Positions 9,191 to 18,066 of a DNA stretch of 64,000 bases are shown in pieces (positions within the stretch are counted from its first letter, which is position 1; each line of letters starts with the position of its first letter). A model generated the notes under the pieces. The model was not told the DNA's origin. It made no database searches and saw only the letters and a list, made by a program, of their open reading frames with translations. Location of the stretch: contig NZ_VTUZ01000013.1 of NCBI RefSeq assembly GCF_008369935.1, positions 182,391 to 246,390 of the forward strand. Direction: 5' to 3'. This DNA is from Paraburkholderia panacisoli (lineage in GTDB: Bacteria > Pseudomonadota > Gammaproteobacteria > Burkholderiales > Burkholderiaceae). The position numbers and the translations under genes were made by a program.

Positions 9191-9252
9191 TAGGCCCTTA
9201 CGCAACCGCGGCGCGGCGGGGTGCCCCGGGTGGCGCGAACGGTGCGCCGCCG

Positions 9253-10818
9253 CTAGCGTTCGGCGTCGTTCACCAGGAAGGCCGCCGCCGCGCGTTGCAG
9301 GCTCACTGCCTGCTCCTTCAGCGACTGCGCCGCGGCCGCCGCCTGCTCAACGAGTGCCGCGTTCTGTTGCGTCATGCTGTCCATCTGCGTGACCGCGAGA
9401 TTCACCTGATCGATGCCGGCGCTCTGCTCGGCCGCCGCCGCCGCAATCTCCTGTACGACGCCGGTCACGCGCATGATCGCGTCGCGCGCTTCGCCGATCG
9501 TCGAGCCGGTACGTTCGACCAGCATTGCGCCACTGCCAACGTTGTTCACCGCGTGACTGATCAGCTCGTGGATTTCCTTGGCCGCGGTCGCGCTGCGCTG
9601 CGCGAGGCTGCGCACCTCGCCCGCGACAACCGCGAAGCCGCGGCCCTGTTCGCCCGCGCGGGCCGCTTCGACCGCCGCATTCAGCGCGAGGATGTTGGTC
9701 TGGAACGCGATTCCCTCGATCGTCGCGATGATCTCGACCATGCGGCCCGATTCGCTCGAGATGCCCTTCATCGCCGCGACGGCTTGCGTGATCATCTCGC
9801 CGCCGCGGTTCGCGATAGTCGCTGCGCCAGCGGCAAGCTCGCTCGCGGTTCGCGCATTGTCCGCAGTCTGGCGCACCCTCGCCGTCATCTGCTCCATGCT
9901 CGACGCGGTTTCCTGCAACGAAGCCGCCTGACCCTCGGTGCGCGACGACAGGTCCGCATTGCCGTTCGCGATCTCGTTCGCGCCGCACGCGACGTTGTCG
10001 GACGCGTGCTTGATCTGGCAGATGGTGTTGGTCAGCGCGTCGCGCATCCGCTGCATCACATGCAGCAGGCTCGACGTGTCGCCATCACGCGTGCGGATCG
10101 CCACCGTCAGGTCGCCCGATGCAATCGCATCCGCCACGTTCGCCGCGTAGGCAGGATCGCCGCCGACCGTGCGCGCGATGCTGCGATTCGTCACCGCGAC
10201 GAGCGCCACGAGCACCAGCGACACCGCCGCGAACATCGCGCCGATCAGCCACAGCGACGCCATGAACGCAGCGTCGATGTCGTCGACGTAGGCGCCGGTC
10301 GCGATGATCCAGTCCCACGGCGCATAGCGCACCACGTAGCCGATCTTGCCGACCGCCTGCGCCGGCGCAGCGCCCGGATGCGGGAAGACGTAGTCGACGA
10401 AGCCGCCGTCCGGCGCCTGGGCGGCCGTCGCGAACGTCACGTAATGGTGACGGCCGTCAGCATCGGCGCTGCCCGCGAGGTCCTTGCCTTCGAGTGCCGG
10501 CTTGATCGGATGCATCACCATCTGCGGCTTCGAGTTGATCACGAGGAGGTAGCCATCTTCGCCGTAGCGGATGCCGCGCAGACGCTCGAGCGCCTGCTTG
10601 CGGGCATCCGCCTGCGGCAGCGCGCCGCTTTGCGCCAGCGCCGCATACTCCGTCACGATGCTGAGTCCGACGTGCGCGACGTTCGAGAGGTCGTGCTTGC
10701 GTTCCTCGATGCGCGTCTCGCGCGACTGCCACGCCGCCGACACTGAGATCGCGAGCAAGGCGACGAGGCTGATGATGAGCGGCAGCCACAGCTTCTGAGT
10801 AAAACTGAGTTTGTGCAT
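9253..10818 (-). CDS. Methyl-accepting chemotaxis protein with periplasmic Cache domain
   Basis: 521 residues from ATG 10818 with GAGGA upstream. One N-terminal membrane helix (about 8-30) is followed by a periplasmic single-Cache domain (DGYLLVINSKPQMVMHP), a second helix (about 190-215), HAMP, and a full signalling domain with the conserved hairpin (EGIAFQTNILALNAAVEAAR). The C-terminus (VNDAER) lacks the NWETF-type CheR/CheB pentapeptide. Cache receptors of this kind usually bind small organic acids; the ligand here is unknown. No che genes lie nearby, so it would feed a remote chemotaxis cluster. Confidence 0.92.
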   Translation of the reverse strand: MHKLSFTQKLWLPLIISLVALLAISVSAAWQSRETRIEERKHDLSNVAHVGLSIVTEYAALAQSGALPQADARKQALERLRGIRYGEDGYLLVINSKPQMVMHPIKPALEGKDLAGSADADGRHHYVTFATAAQAPDGGFVDYVFPHPGAAPAQAVGKIGYVVRYAPWDWIIATGAYVDDIDAAFMASLWLIGAMFAAVSLVLVALVAVTNRSIARTVGGDPAYAANVADAIASGDLTVAIRTRDGDTSSLLHVMQRMRDALTNTICQIKHASDNVACGANEIANGNADLSSRTEGQAASLQETASSMEQMTARVRQTADNARTASELAAGAATIANRGGEMITQAVAAMKGISSESGRMVEIIATIEGIAFQTNILALNAAVEAARAGEQGRGFAVVAGEVRSLAQRSATAAKEIHELISHAVNNVGSGAMLVERTGSTIGEARDAIMRVTGVVQEIAAAAAEQSAGIDQVNLAVTQMDSMTQQNAALVEQAAAAAQSLKEQAVSLQRAAAAFLVNDAER

Positions 10819-11335
10819 CCTGAGTCCTCGTCGCAACGAATGAAAATCGCGCAGATGCCGTGCGGAGCCGCACTTGAGTGAGCGCGCGGGCGGCGCCGGT
10901 GGACTGTCCCGCGTCCAGGCGCTTCCTGCCCGAGTTATCGGCGGATGCGAGCGAAGTCTTATCCTGTGAAACCCTCGGCCCATCTATAGCCCAGCCCGAT
11001 GCAGTAGGCTGTTGGCTATGCGGCCAGCCAACCCGGCACTCAACGAGAGGTGATTCGAGCGATGTTGACCACGGGGCCCGTGCTGGGCTGCCGTGCGATC
11101 TGGCGGCGGAACCCCGGTTGCGCGGGCTTGAACAGGCGGCCAGCTGTGAACCGACCATGTTGGGGAGCAGCTGAGCACCTGGCTCAAAGACCATGGAGCC
11201 GGCCCCAACTGTCTTGACCGTCTGTATCTTGACGCCCAGTTCCGGCCGTTCGACATCGACTTTCAGCTCGTCAATAATGACGGCTGTCAATCCCCAAACA
11301 GCTTGTGACCGTTCCTTCTTTCGGAGAGAACAGCT
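10819..11335. other. Gap without a supportable gene
   Basis: Upstream region of the chemoreceptor (minus) and of the GFA protein (plus). A minus frame around 11130-11290 reads protein-like (VIIDELKVDVERPELGVKIQ) but has no recognisable family. It may be an eroded gene. Confidence 0.35.
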
Positions 11336-11737
11336 ATGAAACCGTTGCTTGCCGGCAGATGCCTTTGCGGTGCTGTCCATTACACAGTGAGAGACGAATT
11401 CCTCTATGCACAGCACTGTCACTGTTCAAACTGTCGGCGTGCGACTGGCTCGGCGTTCAAGTCATTCGCGGGGATCGAGCGTGACAAGTTTTGCATCACT
11501 CAGGGTAAGGACAGCCTACTGATTTTCGGCGACGAAAGGGCATCGCACGACGTGCACTGCAAGATATGCGGAAGCCTGATGTTTTCAGTGGTTCGTGATG
11601 GGGAGTTCGTGCACGTCACTTTGGGAACGCTCGACGACACGCCCGCTATTCGTCCGAGTGCACACATTTTTGTCGGTTCCAAGGCACCGTGGTATTCCAT
11701 AAACGACCAGTTACCACAACACCACGAATTCGGGTAA
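11336..11737 (+). CDS. GFA/CENP-V family zinc protein (glutathione-dependent formaldehyde-activating-like)
   Basis: 133 residues with the family zinc ligands: C9-x-C11-G-A-V, H27-C28-x-C30-x2-C33-R and C75-x2-C78-G-S. Full length for the Mss4-like fold. Family members bind Zn and are annotated after Gfa, which speeds S-hydroxymethylglutathione formation, but most have unknown roles. GGAGAGAACAGCT precedes the ATG. It stands alone between two chemoreceptor genes. Confidence 0.85.
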   Translation: MKPLLAGRCLCGAVHYTVRDEFLYAQHCHCSNCRRATGSAFKSFAGIERDKFCITQGKDSLLIFGDERASHDVHCKICGSLMFSVVRDGEFVHVTLGTLDDTPAIRPSAHIFVGSKAPWYSINDQLPQHHEFG

Positions 11738-12007
11738 CGACTGCGCAGCAGCATGGTTCAAGAAGCACTGTGAAGACTCTAACGAACATCCTCGGCGCGA
11801 GCCCGGCGGCGCGCTGATCCGTTTCGAGGGCTGCAGTCGAAGGCAGCAAGCGGGCCGGTTTCAGCCGGTCGGGGAATAGCCTCGGCCGGGCAATGACAGA
11901 CGAACATGAGACAGTTGCGCTCAATGCTCGACTGATTGATTGCAGCAGGATTGCTGCGATTCAGACCAGCGAGTGGACCGATCACGCGGTCGCCGTCATG
12001 CCCTGCG

Positions 12008-13564
12008 TTACACCGAGGTTCGATGCAATTGGAATCGCCCTGCGGCGATCCTCAGCAACTCCGTCTGCTCTTTAAGTGACGCCGCGGCGGCCGCCGCCTG
12101 CTCGACCAGCGCTGCGTTCTGCTGGGACATTTCGTCAAACTGCGACACCGCGCGATTCACTTCTTCGATACCGTTGCTTTGTTCGGCGGAAGCCGTCGCA
12201 ATTTCGTTCATGATCGCCGTCACGCGGCGCACGGCGGTACGCACCTCGCCGATCGTCTCGCCCGCCTTGCCGACGAGCCGCGAGCCATCCGCTACGCGCG
12301 CGGTCGAGTTGCCGATCAGTTCCTTGATTTCCTTCGCCGCCACCGCCGAGCGCTGCGCAAGCGTGCGCACTTCGCCCGCGACAACCGCGAAGCCGCGTCC
12401 CTGCTCACCTGCACGCGCGGCTTCCACGGCAGCGTTCAGCGCGAGGATGTTGGTCTGAAACGCGATCCCTTCGATGACGGTGATGATTTCGCTCATCTTG
12501 CGGGCGCTGCCGTCGATCTCGCCCATCGTTGCGATCACCTGATCAACCACATCGGCGCCCGCGGCGGCCATGTCGTTGGTCAATTGGGCGAGCGCCTGAC
12601 CCTGCCGCGCGTGCTCCGCGTTCTGCGTGACCGCGCCAGTCAGTTGTTCCATGCTGGCGGCCGTCTCTTCCACTGACGCAGCCTGCGATTCCGTGCGCTG
12701 CGACAGGTCGTTGTTGCCCGCCGAAATCTGATGCGTCGCTGCCGCGATCGAATCCGTGCCGCGCGCAATCTGCTCGATCATCGCGGCGATGCCGTCCTGC
12801 ATGGTGCCGACGCTGGCAACGAGCTTGCCCATTTCATCGGGGGAATCGAACTGCAACTTGCCGCTCATGTCGCCCTTGGCAATCCGTTCGAAGTGACGCA
12901 CTGTCAGATCGAGCGGGCGCGAGATCGCACGCAACAAGGTGAAGCCGCTCGTGACGCAGGCGATCAGACCGAGCGCGATCGCCAGCAGCGTGAAAGCCAG
13001 CAAGGTGTTGTAGCGGTCCTGCGCCGACTGGTAACGCGTCGCGCCTTGCTCGTTGCGAAACTTGTCGAGCGTAGCCGTCTTTTGCGTCAACGCGGCGGCG
13101 AGCGGCGGGACACCTGCCATCGCCAGCCTGTCGGCGGTGGCGTGGTCGCCCTTGCGCATGGCATCGACCATCGGCTGGATTGCGTTGCTCAATAGCGCGC
13201 TGCGGGCGTCCGCGACTGCTTTCGACAGTGCTGCTTCCTCGTCCGAAGCTGGCAGCGCCTGGTATGCTGCCCAGGCCGAGTTGGATACTGCGAGGTAGTT
13301 GAGCGCCTTTTCGAGCAGCGCGGGCGTATCCGGCGACTCCGGATGGAGGAGCACGCGATCGAGGGTTGTGCGAACGACCGTGAGGTTCAGGTTGGACCGG
13401 CCGAGCGCAGTGGCGGCTGCGACGTCGTTCATATACGCCTGCTTGACCGTGCCGTTCGACACCCGCATACCGGCGATGCCAAAGAAGCCCGTCACCGCCA
13501 GCAATGCGCCAAGCAGCGTCAGCGTCGCCAGCAGGCGAAATTTGATCGTCATATTCAGGCGCAT
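12008..13564 (-). CDS. Methyl-accepting chemotaxis protein, Tar-type four-helix-bundle sensor
   Basis: 518 residues. Helix 1 (about 6-30), a periplasmic 4HB_MCP domain (about 35-190) with the usual AYMNDVAAATALG start, helix 2 (about 190-215), HAMP (RAISRPLDLTVRHFERIAKG) and a signalling hairpin nearly identical to that of the receptor at 9253. No CheR-docking pentapeptide. The start could be 13564 or the ATG four codons later; neither has a strong site. Burkholderiaceae carry many such receptors of unknown ligand. Confidence 0.92.
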   Translation of the reverse strand: MRLNMTIKFRLLATLTLLGALLAVTGFFGIAGMRVSNGTVKQAYMNDVAAATALGRSNLNLTVVRTTLDRVLLHPESPDTPALLEKALNYLAVSNSAWAAYQALPASDEEAALSKAVADARSALLSNAIQPMVDAMRKGDHATADRLAMAGVPPLAAALTQKTATLDKFRNEQGATRYQSAQDRYNTLLAFTLLAIALGLIACVTSGFTLLRAISRPLDLTVRHFERIAKGDMSGKLQFDSPDEMGKLVASVGTMQDGIAAMIEQIARGTDSIAAATHQISAGNNDLSQRTESQAASVEETAASMEQLTGAVTQNAEHARQGQALAQLTNDMAAAGADVVDQVIATMGEIDGSARKMSEIITVIEGIAFQTNILALNAAVEAARAGEQGRGFAVVAGEVRTLAQRSAVAAKEIKELIGNSTARVADGSRLVGKAGETIGEVRTAVRRVTAIMNEIATASAEQSNGIEEVNRAVSQFDEMSQQNAALVEQAAAAAASLKEQTELLRIAAGRFQLHRTSV

Positions 13565-13971
13565 GCCGGTCTGTTCTCTGTATAGGTCAAGACTGGTTAT
13601 CGGCAGACGGTCCCGACTCCTTGACGCTCGCAGGGGAATCCAGCGTATGCCCGATCTCGATCAGCGTCGCAGGCCATTTCGCGTCGTCGAAAACGCGGTT
13701 CCAACCAGCGACAGCGATCGTCGCGAGGCCAATGCCGGGCGTCATCGAAGTGACGCGTATCTGTGCAGCAAACGGCCTATACCGGGCGGATGCGCTTCGT
13801 CGCCGAGGCCGCGTCGAACGCAGCGCCGGATCGACTGTCTCGCCAAAGGCGATTTGCCGCGCCAGAGCGGACGGTCATCCGCCAGTCCCGCACGCGCTCC
13901 GTTGCGCTCGACGTGCCGTTAGCACGGGTCACTCACCTCCGGCAGTCGTTCCATCAGCGGCCAGCGGAGTT
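13565..13971. other. Gap with an unrecognised minus-strand open frame
   Basis: The minus frame ending with TGA at 13587 reads plausibly as protein: FAAQIRVTSMTPGIGLATIA, then WNRVFDDAKWPATLIEIGH. It becomes Arg-rich and unlikely upstream of about 13790. It could be the tail of a broken gene. I do not recognise it. Confidence 0.3.
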
Positions 13972-14262
13972 TTATCCGCGTTGCATGCCTGCAAGCACGG
14001 ACGTCCCACGGCGGGCCCGCGAAGCCAGGATCTGCCTGATTGCCGCCAGCGACTGTTCGCCCGTCGCGCTTGGCGTGTGCCGACACTGCGCGCTGAAACG
14101 TGGTGCGGTCACCCCGAGTGTCCGGCATACCATCGAGAGGTACGGTTTCGACGGGCCGCACCGCCGCGCCGCGGCCATGATGGCTGCATCGCCAACATGC
14201 TCGCGCAACCACGCAAGCGTGCGACGGTCCCGCTCATTTTGCACACGAACCAGATGCTCCAT
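13972..14262 (-). CDS. Conserved-looking 96-residue hypothetical protein under LexA-type boxes
   Basis: ATG 14262 has an excellent GGAGGA site. The product starts MEHLVRVQNERDRRTLAWLR and contains GDAAIMAAARRCGPSKPYLS followed by MVCRTLGVTAPRF, which looks like a small helical, possibly helix-turn-helix, protein. No family is recognised with certainty. About 15-50 bp upstream lie one perfect and one imperfect CTGT-N8-ACAG element, so it is predicted to be SOS-regulated. The AT-rich promoter contrasts with its surroundings. Confidence 0.6.
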   Translation of the reverse strand: MEHLVRVQNERDRRTLAWLREHVGDAAIMAAARRCGPSKPYLSMVCRTLGVTAPRFSAQCRHTPSATGEQSLAAIRQILASRARRGTSVLAGMQRG

Positions 14263-14276
14263 GACATCCTCCAGAA

Positions 14277-14310
14277 CTGTATATGCAAACATACTGTATA
14301 TATATACAGT
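14277..14310 (-). promoter_or_regulatory. Tandem LexA (SOS) box-like operators
   Basis: TACTGTATATATATACAGT at 14292-14310 has the exact CTGT-N8-ACAG core with the AT-alternating centre that is the enterobacterial LexA consensus. A second, imperfect copy (CTGT-N8-ACAT) is at 14277-14292. Both sit directly upstream of the small minus-strand gene starting at 14262. LexA of beta-proteobacteria is known to use the same core. Confidence 0.7.
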
Positions 14311-14480
14311 CAAGAGGCGATTTTCAAGCTAACGTTGCGAACCTGTTACCGGCATCGGTAGGAATGTGCCGCAGTGTGGGACGACGCGGCCGGGCGGCGG
14401 TGCTCAAGGCTCTGGCGCCTCGTTTCGGCGAGCGGGCATGATCAGGCTCTCGGGCAACGAAGAGTGAAGATCGCGAACCC

Positions 14481-14845
14481 CTCTCAGCCGGCACGGGCAG
14501 CGCCTTCGCCGTGTTGCCTGCGCAGAACGCCACGGGCAACTGGATCAAGATCGTCCAGCGCCTGCCGGTGCGCATCCAGCTCGACCAGCGTGAGCTTGCG
14601 GCCCACCCGTTGCGGATCGGCCTGTCGAAGCAGGTCGATGCCGATAGCCACAACGATTCCGGCACACAGCTCGGCGCGGCTGGCACGACGGCCTATCACA
14701 CCGACACTTTGCGCAGTACGGGGCGCAGGCGGATGCGGAGATCGCGAAGATCATCGGCGAGAATGAGGTGGCGTCGCATGCGGGCGCCGCGAAATCGCCG
14801 GTAAAGAATGTGGCGACTCGCAGCCAGGCGCGCAACGCGGGCTGA
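14481..14845 (+). pseudogene. EmrA/HlyD-type efflux adaptor C-terminal remnant
   Basis: SAGTGSAFAVLPAQNATGNW followed by IKIVQRLPVRIQLD and HPLRIGLSKQVDADSHNDSG is the highly conserved end of EmrA-type membrane-fusion proteins. The expected tail (FAQYGAQADAEIAKIIGENE) continues in another frame to TGA 14843-14845. One base is missing near 14707. The N-terminal ~250 residues and the emrB partner are absent. Confidence 0.75.
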
Positions 14846-14959
14846 CGACGTGCCAACCGTTGGGAGCTCCGCAAGCACGGGCAGGAAGTTACTGTGCCGG
14901 AAGATCGGTGCCCGTTCATCCCCGGGCTCTGTCTGTACTATCCCGGGCATCGCCACGTC

Positions 14960-15817
14960 TCATCCGAGTTCGAATGAGGTAATCCCGAACACCCGCGCAA
15001 TCGGAATCGCCGGAGGCTCTTTCGTATACATCCTTGCCGTTTCGAAGGTGCTCACCATACCGTGTCGTTCAGCCATGGCGATGGCCACGGCGTTGCTCTC
15101 CGGCACATCGATCGAGACCGTCTCATCCGGACAGCAGGAAAGCAGTGCGTTGAACAGTTCCTCGCCAGTGCGTTCGTCGTCGGCAAAGAGCGGGCCGATC
15201 TTGCGGCCCTGGCGGCATTTGCGCAGCACACCGTAGCCACGAATCCGGCCTTCGCGCATGGCGGCGAGCGCGACAACATCAGGCTGGGCAATCCATGCAG
15301 TCAGAAAATTTGAGCGGGGTGCAGGGAACAATTGCCGGTCATACTCGGCCAATTGATTGAATGGCACGTCAGCGAGATTGCAGGTTGCTGCGCTTCCTGC
15401 ACCGCGTGCGACGCCGCGAAAGCGGATGTTGCGATGTGCAAGCCGAAATTCGGACTTTCTATAATTCGCCTGCTGCGCGACGACTCCGTCAAGGCCGATG
15501 TTGCGCTCGCCCAGGTAGGCCATTGCGTGTCGCCAGATTCGAAGCCCGAGTCCTTTGCCTCGAAAATCCGGTCTGACGATGTACAGGCCGATAAAGCCGA
15601 AATGCTCGTCATAGGCGACAGCGGAGATCGAGCCGATCGGCTCGCCGTGCAATTCCCCAACGAAAAATCCACGCGGGTCTGCGGCCTGGAAGCAGGCCGC
15701 ATCGTGGCAACCGGGATTCCAGCCTTCCTGTGCCGCCCACTCGATCGCCAGTGCGACCTCTTCAGCCTTCATGGGGCGAACGATGTATTCCCGTTCCCCA
15801 TCCGCGATTCTGTTCAC
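14960..15817 (-). CDS. GNAT-family N-acetyltransferase (two-domain, Acetyltransf_18-like C-terminus)
   Basis: 285 residues starting at GTG 15817, with GGAGG inside the preceding micro-ORF. The N-terminal GNAT domain has the acetyl-CoA loop region PDFRGKGLGLRIWR near 85-98. The C-terminal ~130 residues resemble the second domain seen in YitH-type acetyltransferases. The start overlaps the stop of the 54-codon ORF (GTGA), pointing to translational coupling in a patatin / micro-ORF / GNAT operon. Acceptor unknown. Confidence 0.85.
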   Translation of the reverse strand: MNRIADGEREYIVRPMKAEEVALAIEWAAQEGWNPGCHDAACFQAADPRGFFVGELHGEPIGSISAVAYDEHFGFIGLYIVRPDFRGKGLGLRIWRHAMAYLGERNIGLDGVVAQQANYRKSEFRLAHRNIRFRGVARGAGSAATCNLADVPFNQLAEYDRQLFPAPRSNFLTAWIAQPDVVALAAMREGRIRGYGVLRKCRQGRKIGPLFADDERTGEELFNALLSCCPDETVSIDVPESNAVAIAMAERHGMVSTFETARMYTKEPPAIPIARVFGITSFELG

Positions 15818-15978
15818 GACGCCTCCATGACCGGCTTCTGCCGCGCGTCAGGTCTGCACCAATGGCGCTTCCACGGCCATCGAGCGTGCATCGCGCAGCC
15901 GGTACGCAGGTTGGCATTATGAACCTGACGTACGGCCTTCAGGTGGAAGGCAGAGGTGGCGGCGATCACAACGGTCAT
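15814..15978 (-). CDS. Coupled 54-residue micro-ORF
   Basis: ATG 15978 overlaps the patatin stop as ATGA, with GGAGAAGG about six bases before; its TGA overlaps the GNAT start as GTGA. The reading is MTVVIAATSAFHLKAVRQVH followed by a basic, Trp-containing tail. I do not recognise it. It may be a real small protein or a translated linker that couples the flanking genes; coding similarity cannot be judged here. Confidence 0.4.
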   Translation of the reverse strand: MTVVIAATSAFHLKAVRQVHNANLRTGCAMHARWPWKRHWCRPDARQKPVMEAS

Positions 15979-17114
15979 CGGCGGCCTTCTCCGGAGGCCA
16001 TGCGAAACACCGAGATACCCTCCATAGGATCCAGTGTTTCGCGCCAGGGTGCCCGTTGCAACAAGCGCGCCGTATCTTCGTAACCTGCAAGCCAGCGGCG
16101 TTTGATGCCACTCGACGAAAAATCGATATCCCTGTTCAGGTCGTCGTTATCGAATGCCGGCGCGTCGAGTTCCAGGACCTGCATCGTCGTGCCACATCCC
16201 CAGGCGAGGAGTTCCTGAACCTCCGGAGCACCGCGTTTCTCTTCAGGGAAGTGCTTGCCGAGTTCACGAATCACATGGCGAAGTCGGTGAATCTGCTTCT
16301 GTCGATCAAGATGGCTTTCGGCGCGACTCGAATACTGAATGTCGCGTTGCCGGCTCATCACCTGCAAGATGGATTCGGGTTCTGGACCGCTCGAAGGCCA
16401 CAACTGCACCGAGAAAATCACCGAGTCGCGTCGCGGCCGGTCGTCGAGCACAGCTTCGAGCGGTGTATTCGAATAGACGCCGCCGTCCCAGTACGATTCG
16501 CCTTCCAGTCGCACCGAAGGAAAGCCGGGCGGGAAAGCGGCGGATGCCATCACGTGCTCGACGTCCATCGGCGCGTCGCGATTGGTGAAATACCGCATAC
16601 GTCCGCTTTGGACATTGACTGTACCGACGGTCAGCCGCGTTGCTTTCTCGTTCAGGTATTCAAAATCGACCAGCGACGACAGGGTTTCACGCAGTGGTCC
16701 CGTCGAATAGAACGACGCCCGGTCGGCACGAACATGCGTCTGAATGCCGGCCCAGAACTCTAAACGCGGGGTAAAGAACGACGGCACGCCCCGTGTGACA
16801 GTGGCGAAGTCGCGCAGCCAGTTCGCGAGTCCCGGCAGCCAGCTTGCCGCCTCGACGCCATGACATGCCACACCGTTCCAGAACTGGGTCAATCGCGCGA
16901 TTCGGTTTTCCGGCTTGTTGCCTGCGATGATCGCGCCATTGACCGCGCCGATCGACGTGCCGATCACCCAGTGAGGTTCGACCTTGCCGTCATGGAGTGC
17001 CTGATACACACCCGCCTGGTAAGCGCCGAGCGCACCGCCTCCCTGAAAAACCAGGACGATCTGGCCGGGAATATCCGGCGCGCCGTCGCGCTCGCCGTGC
17101 GTGTTGTCGCCCAT
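15975..17114 (-). CDS. Patatin-like phospholipase with C-terminal DUF3734
   Basis: 379 residues from ATG 17114 with AGGAGG. Oxyanion motif GGGALGAYQAG at 25-35, nucleophile elbow G-T-S54-I-G and catalytic D210-G-G form the patatin Ser-Asp dyad. The C-terminal ~100 residues match the DUF3734 tail common to these Burkholderia proteins, which often sit near polyhydroxybutyrate metabolism genes (none here). It probably hydrolyses acyl esters of lipids in the cytoplasm. First gene of the operon with the micro-ORF and the GNAT gene. Confidence 0.9.
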   Translation of the reverse strand: MGDNTHGERDGAPDIPGQIVLVFQGGGALGAYQAGVYQALHDGKVEPHWVIGTSIGAVNGAIIAGNKPENRIARLTQFWNGVACHGVEAASWLPGLANWLRDFATVTRGVPSFFTPRLEFWAGIQTHVRADRASFYSTGPLRETLSSLVDFEYLNEKATRLTVGTVNVQSGRMRYFTNRDAPMDVEHVMASAAFPPGFPSVRLEGESYWDGGVYSNTPLEAVLDDRPRRDSVIFSVQLWPSSGPEPESILQVMSRQRDIQYSSRAESHLDRQKQIHRLRHVIRELGKHFPEEKRGAPEVQELLAWGCGTTMQVLELDAPAFDNDDLNRDIDFSSSGIKRRWLAGYEDTARLLQRAPWRETLDPMEGISVFRMASGEGRR

Positions 17115-17252
17115 GATCGCCCTCCTGGACTAACGCTGCAGTGCTGGTGATTTTGCCACGGGATGTTCGGCGCAACGGGAAAGCTGGATTGCGGGCCGCG
17201 ACTGCGGCGCAGCAAAATCGCACCTATGTGGCACAGCAACGATACACCGACG

Positions 17253-17918
17253 CTAAAGCCGACCGGCTTCCATGAGCGCGAGCATCTGGACGGCTGCATC
17301 ACCCGCACATTCGACGATCTCTTCTTCGCTGGGGCTTTTCAAGCCGAGCAACGCATCGTCGAAAAGCGTGGCTTTCAGGAGTGCTGCGAAGGTTGCCGCG
17401 GCGTGGTCCTTGTCTCTGACTTCCCAGCCCGTGACTGGCAGCCATCGGTCAAGGTAGCTTGTGAACAGTGCGTCGCGCGTACCCGTCACCTCCTCGCGAT
17501 AGCGGCGCGCCAGTTCGGGGAAGCGAGGCGCGTCCCGCGTCACGACGCGATAAAGGGCCAACTGTTCGTCCGAAAGAGCGTGCCGTAGATATTCCCCGCC
17601 CGCAATTGGCAATGCGACGGCCGGAGGTTCGCGAAGCCAGGCTGGCTCGCCGGGTTCGGCGGGTTCCGACGCGCCAGCCGGCTGAGTGCCGGACGGCGAG
17701 CAGGCCGCCTGCATCACTGCGCTGAACAGATCGTCTTTGCTCTCGAAGTGACGGTATAGCGTCTTGATGGACACACCGGCGTCCGCGGCGATGCGGTTGA
17801 CCGAGCTTTCGGCATAGCCGTTTTCAAGGAAGGCCCGCAGCGCGGCGTCGACGATCAGGGTTCGCTTGCGCGACATCAGCGCCGCTTTCGGATTGTCATC
17901 CGACCAGGTCTTGACCAT
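17253..17918 (-). CDS. TetR-family repressor of the divergent OYE gene
   Basis: 221 residues from ATG 17918 with GAGGGA; a longer open frame upstream lacks support. The N-terminal helix-turn-helix is classical (VNRIAADAGVSIKTLYRHFE, about 40-60) and the C-terminal ligand domain is typical of AcrR/NemR-like proteins. It is divergent from the flavin oxidoreductase at 18067, with two 24-bp-spaced operator-like elements between them, so it most likely represses that gene and itself. Confidence 0.88.
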   Translation of the reverse strand: MVKTWSDDNPKAALMSRKRTLIVDAALRAFLENGYAESSVNRIAADAGVSIKTLYRHFESKDDLFSAVMQAACSPSGTQPAGASEPAEPGEPAWLREPPAVALPIAGGEYLRHALSDEQLALYRVVTRDAPRFPELARRYREEVTGTRDALFTSYLDRWLPVTGWEVRDKDHAAATFAALLKATLFDDALLGLKSPSEEEIVECAGDAAVQMLALMEAGRL

Positions 17919-17952
17919 ATGTGTCCCTCTTTTATCCGCTTGACGAATGATA

Positions 17953-17994
17953 CGACAGCGATCACTATACAACAAACGACAGCGATCACTGTCG
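17953..17994. promoter_or_regulatory. Tandem TetR operator-like elements
   Basis: CGACAGCGATCACTGTCG at 17977-17994 is an 18-bp imperfect palindrome (16 of 18 symmetric). A second copy of its left part (CGACAGCGATCACTATAC, 17953-17970) lies exactly 24 bp away. Together they form a 15-bp direct repeat (ACGACAGCGATCACT) between the divergent tetR and OYE genes. Confidence 0.7.
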
Positions 17995-18066
17995 CGTGTG
18001 TGCCGGGTCGATATTATCGTTGGGAAGGGCTCGGTTCCCATGTGAACTTTTTTGATGGACATCCAG

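Noticed and set aside
9106..10746. Long plus-strand open frame opposite the Cache chemoreceptor
   Set aside because: Arg/His-rich antisense shadow of a clearly conserved minus-strand receptor.
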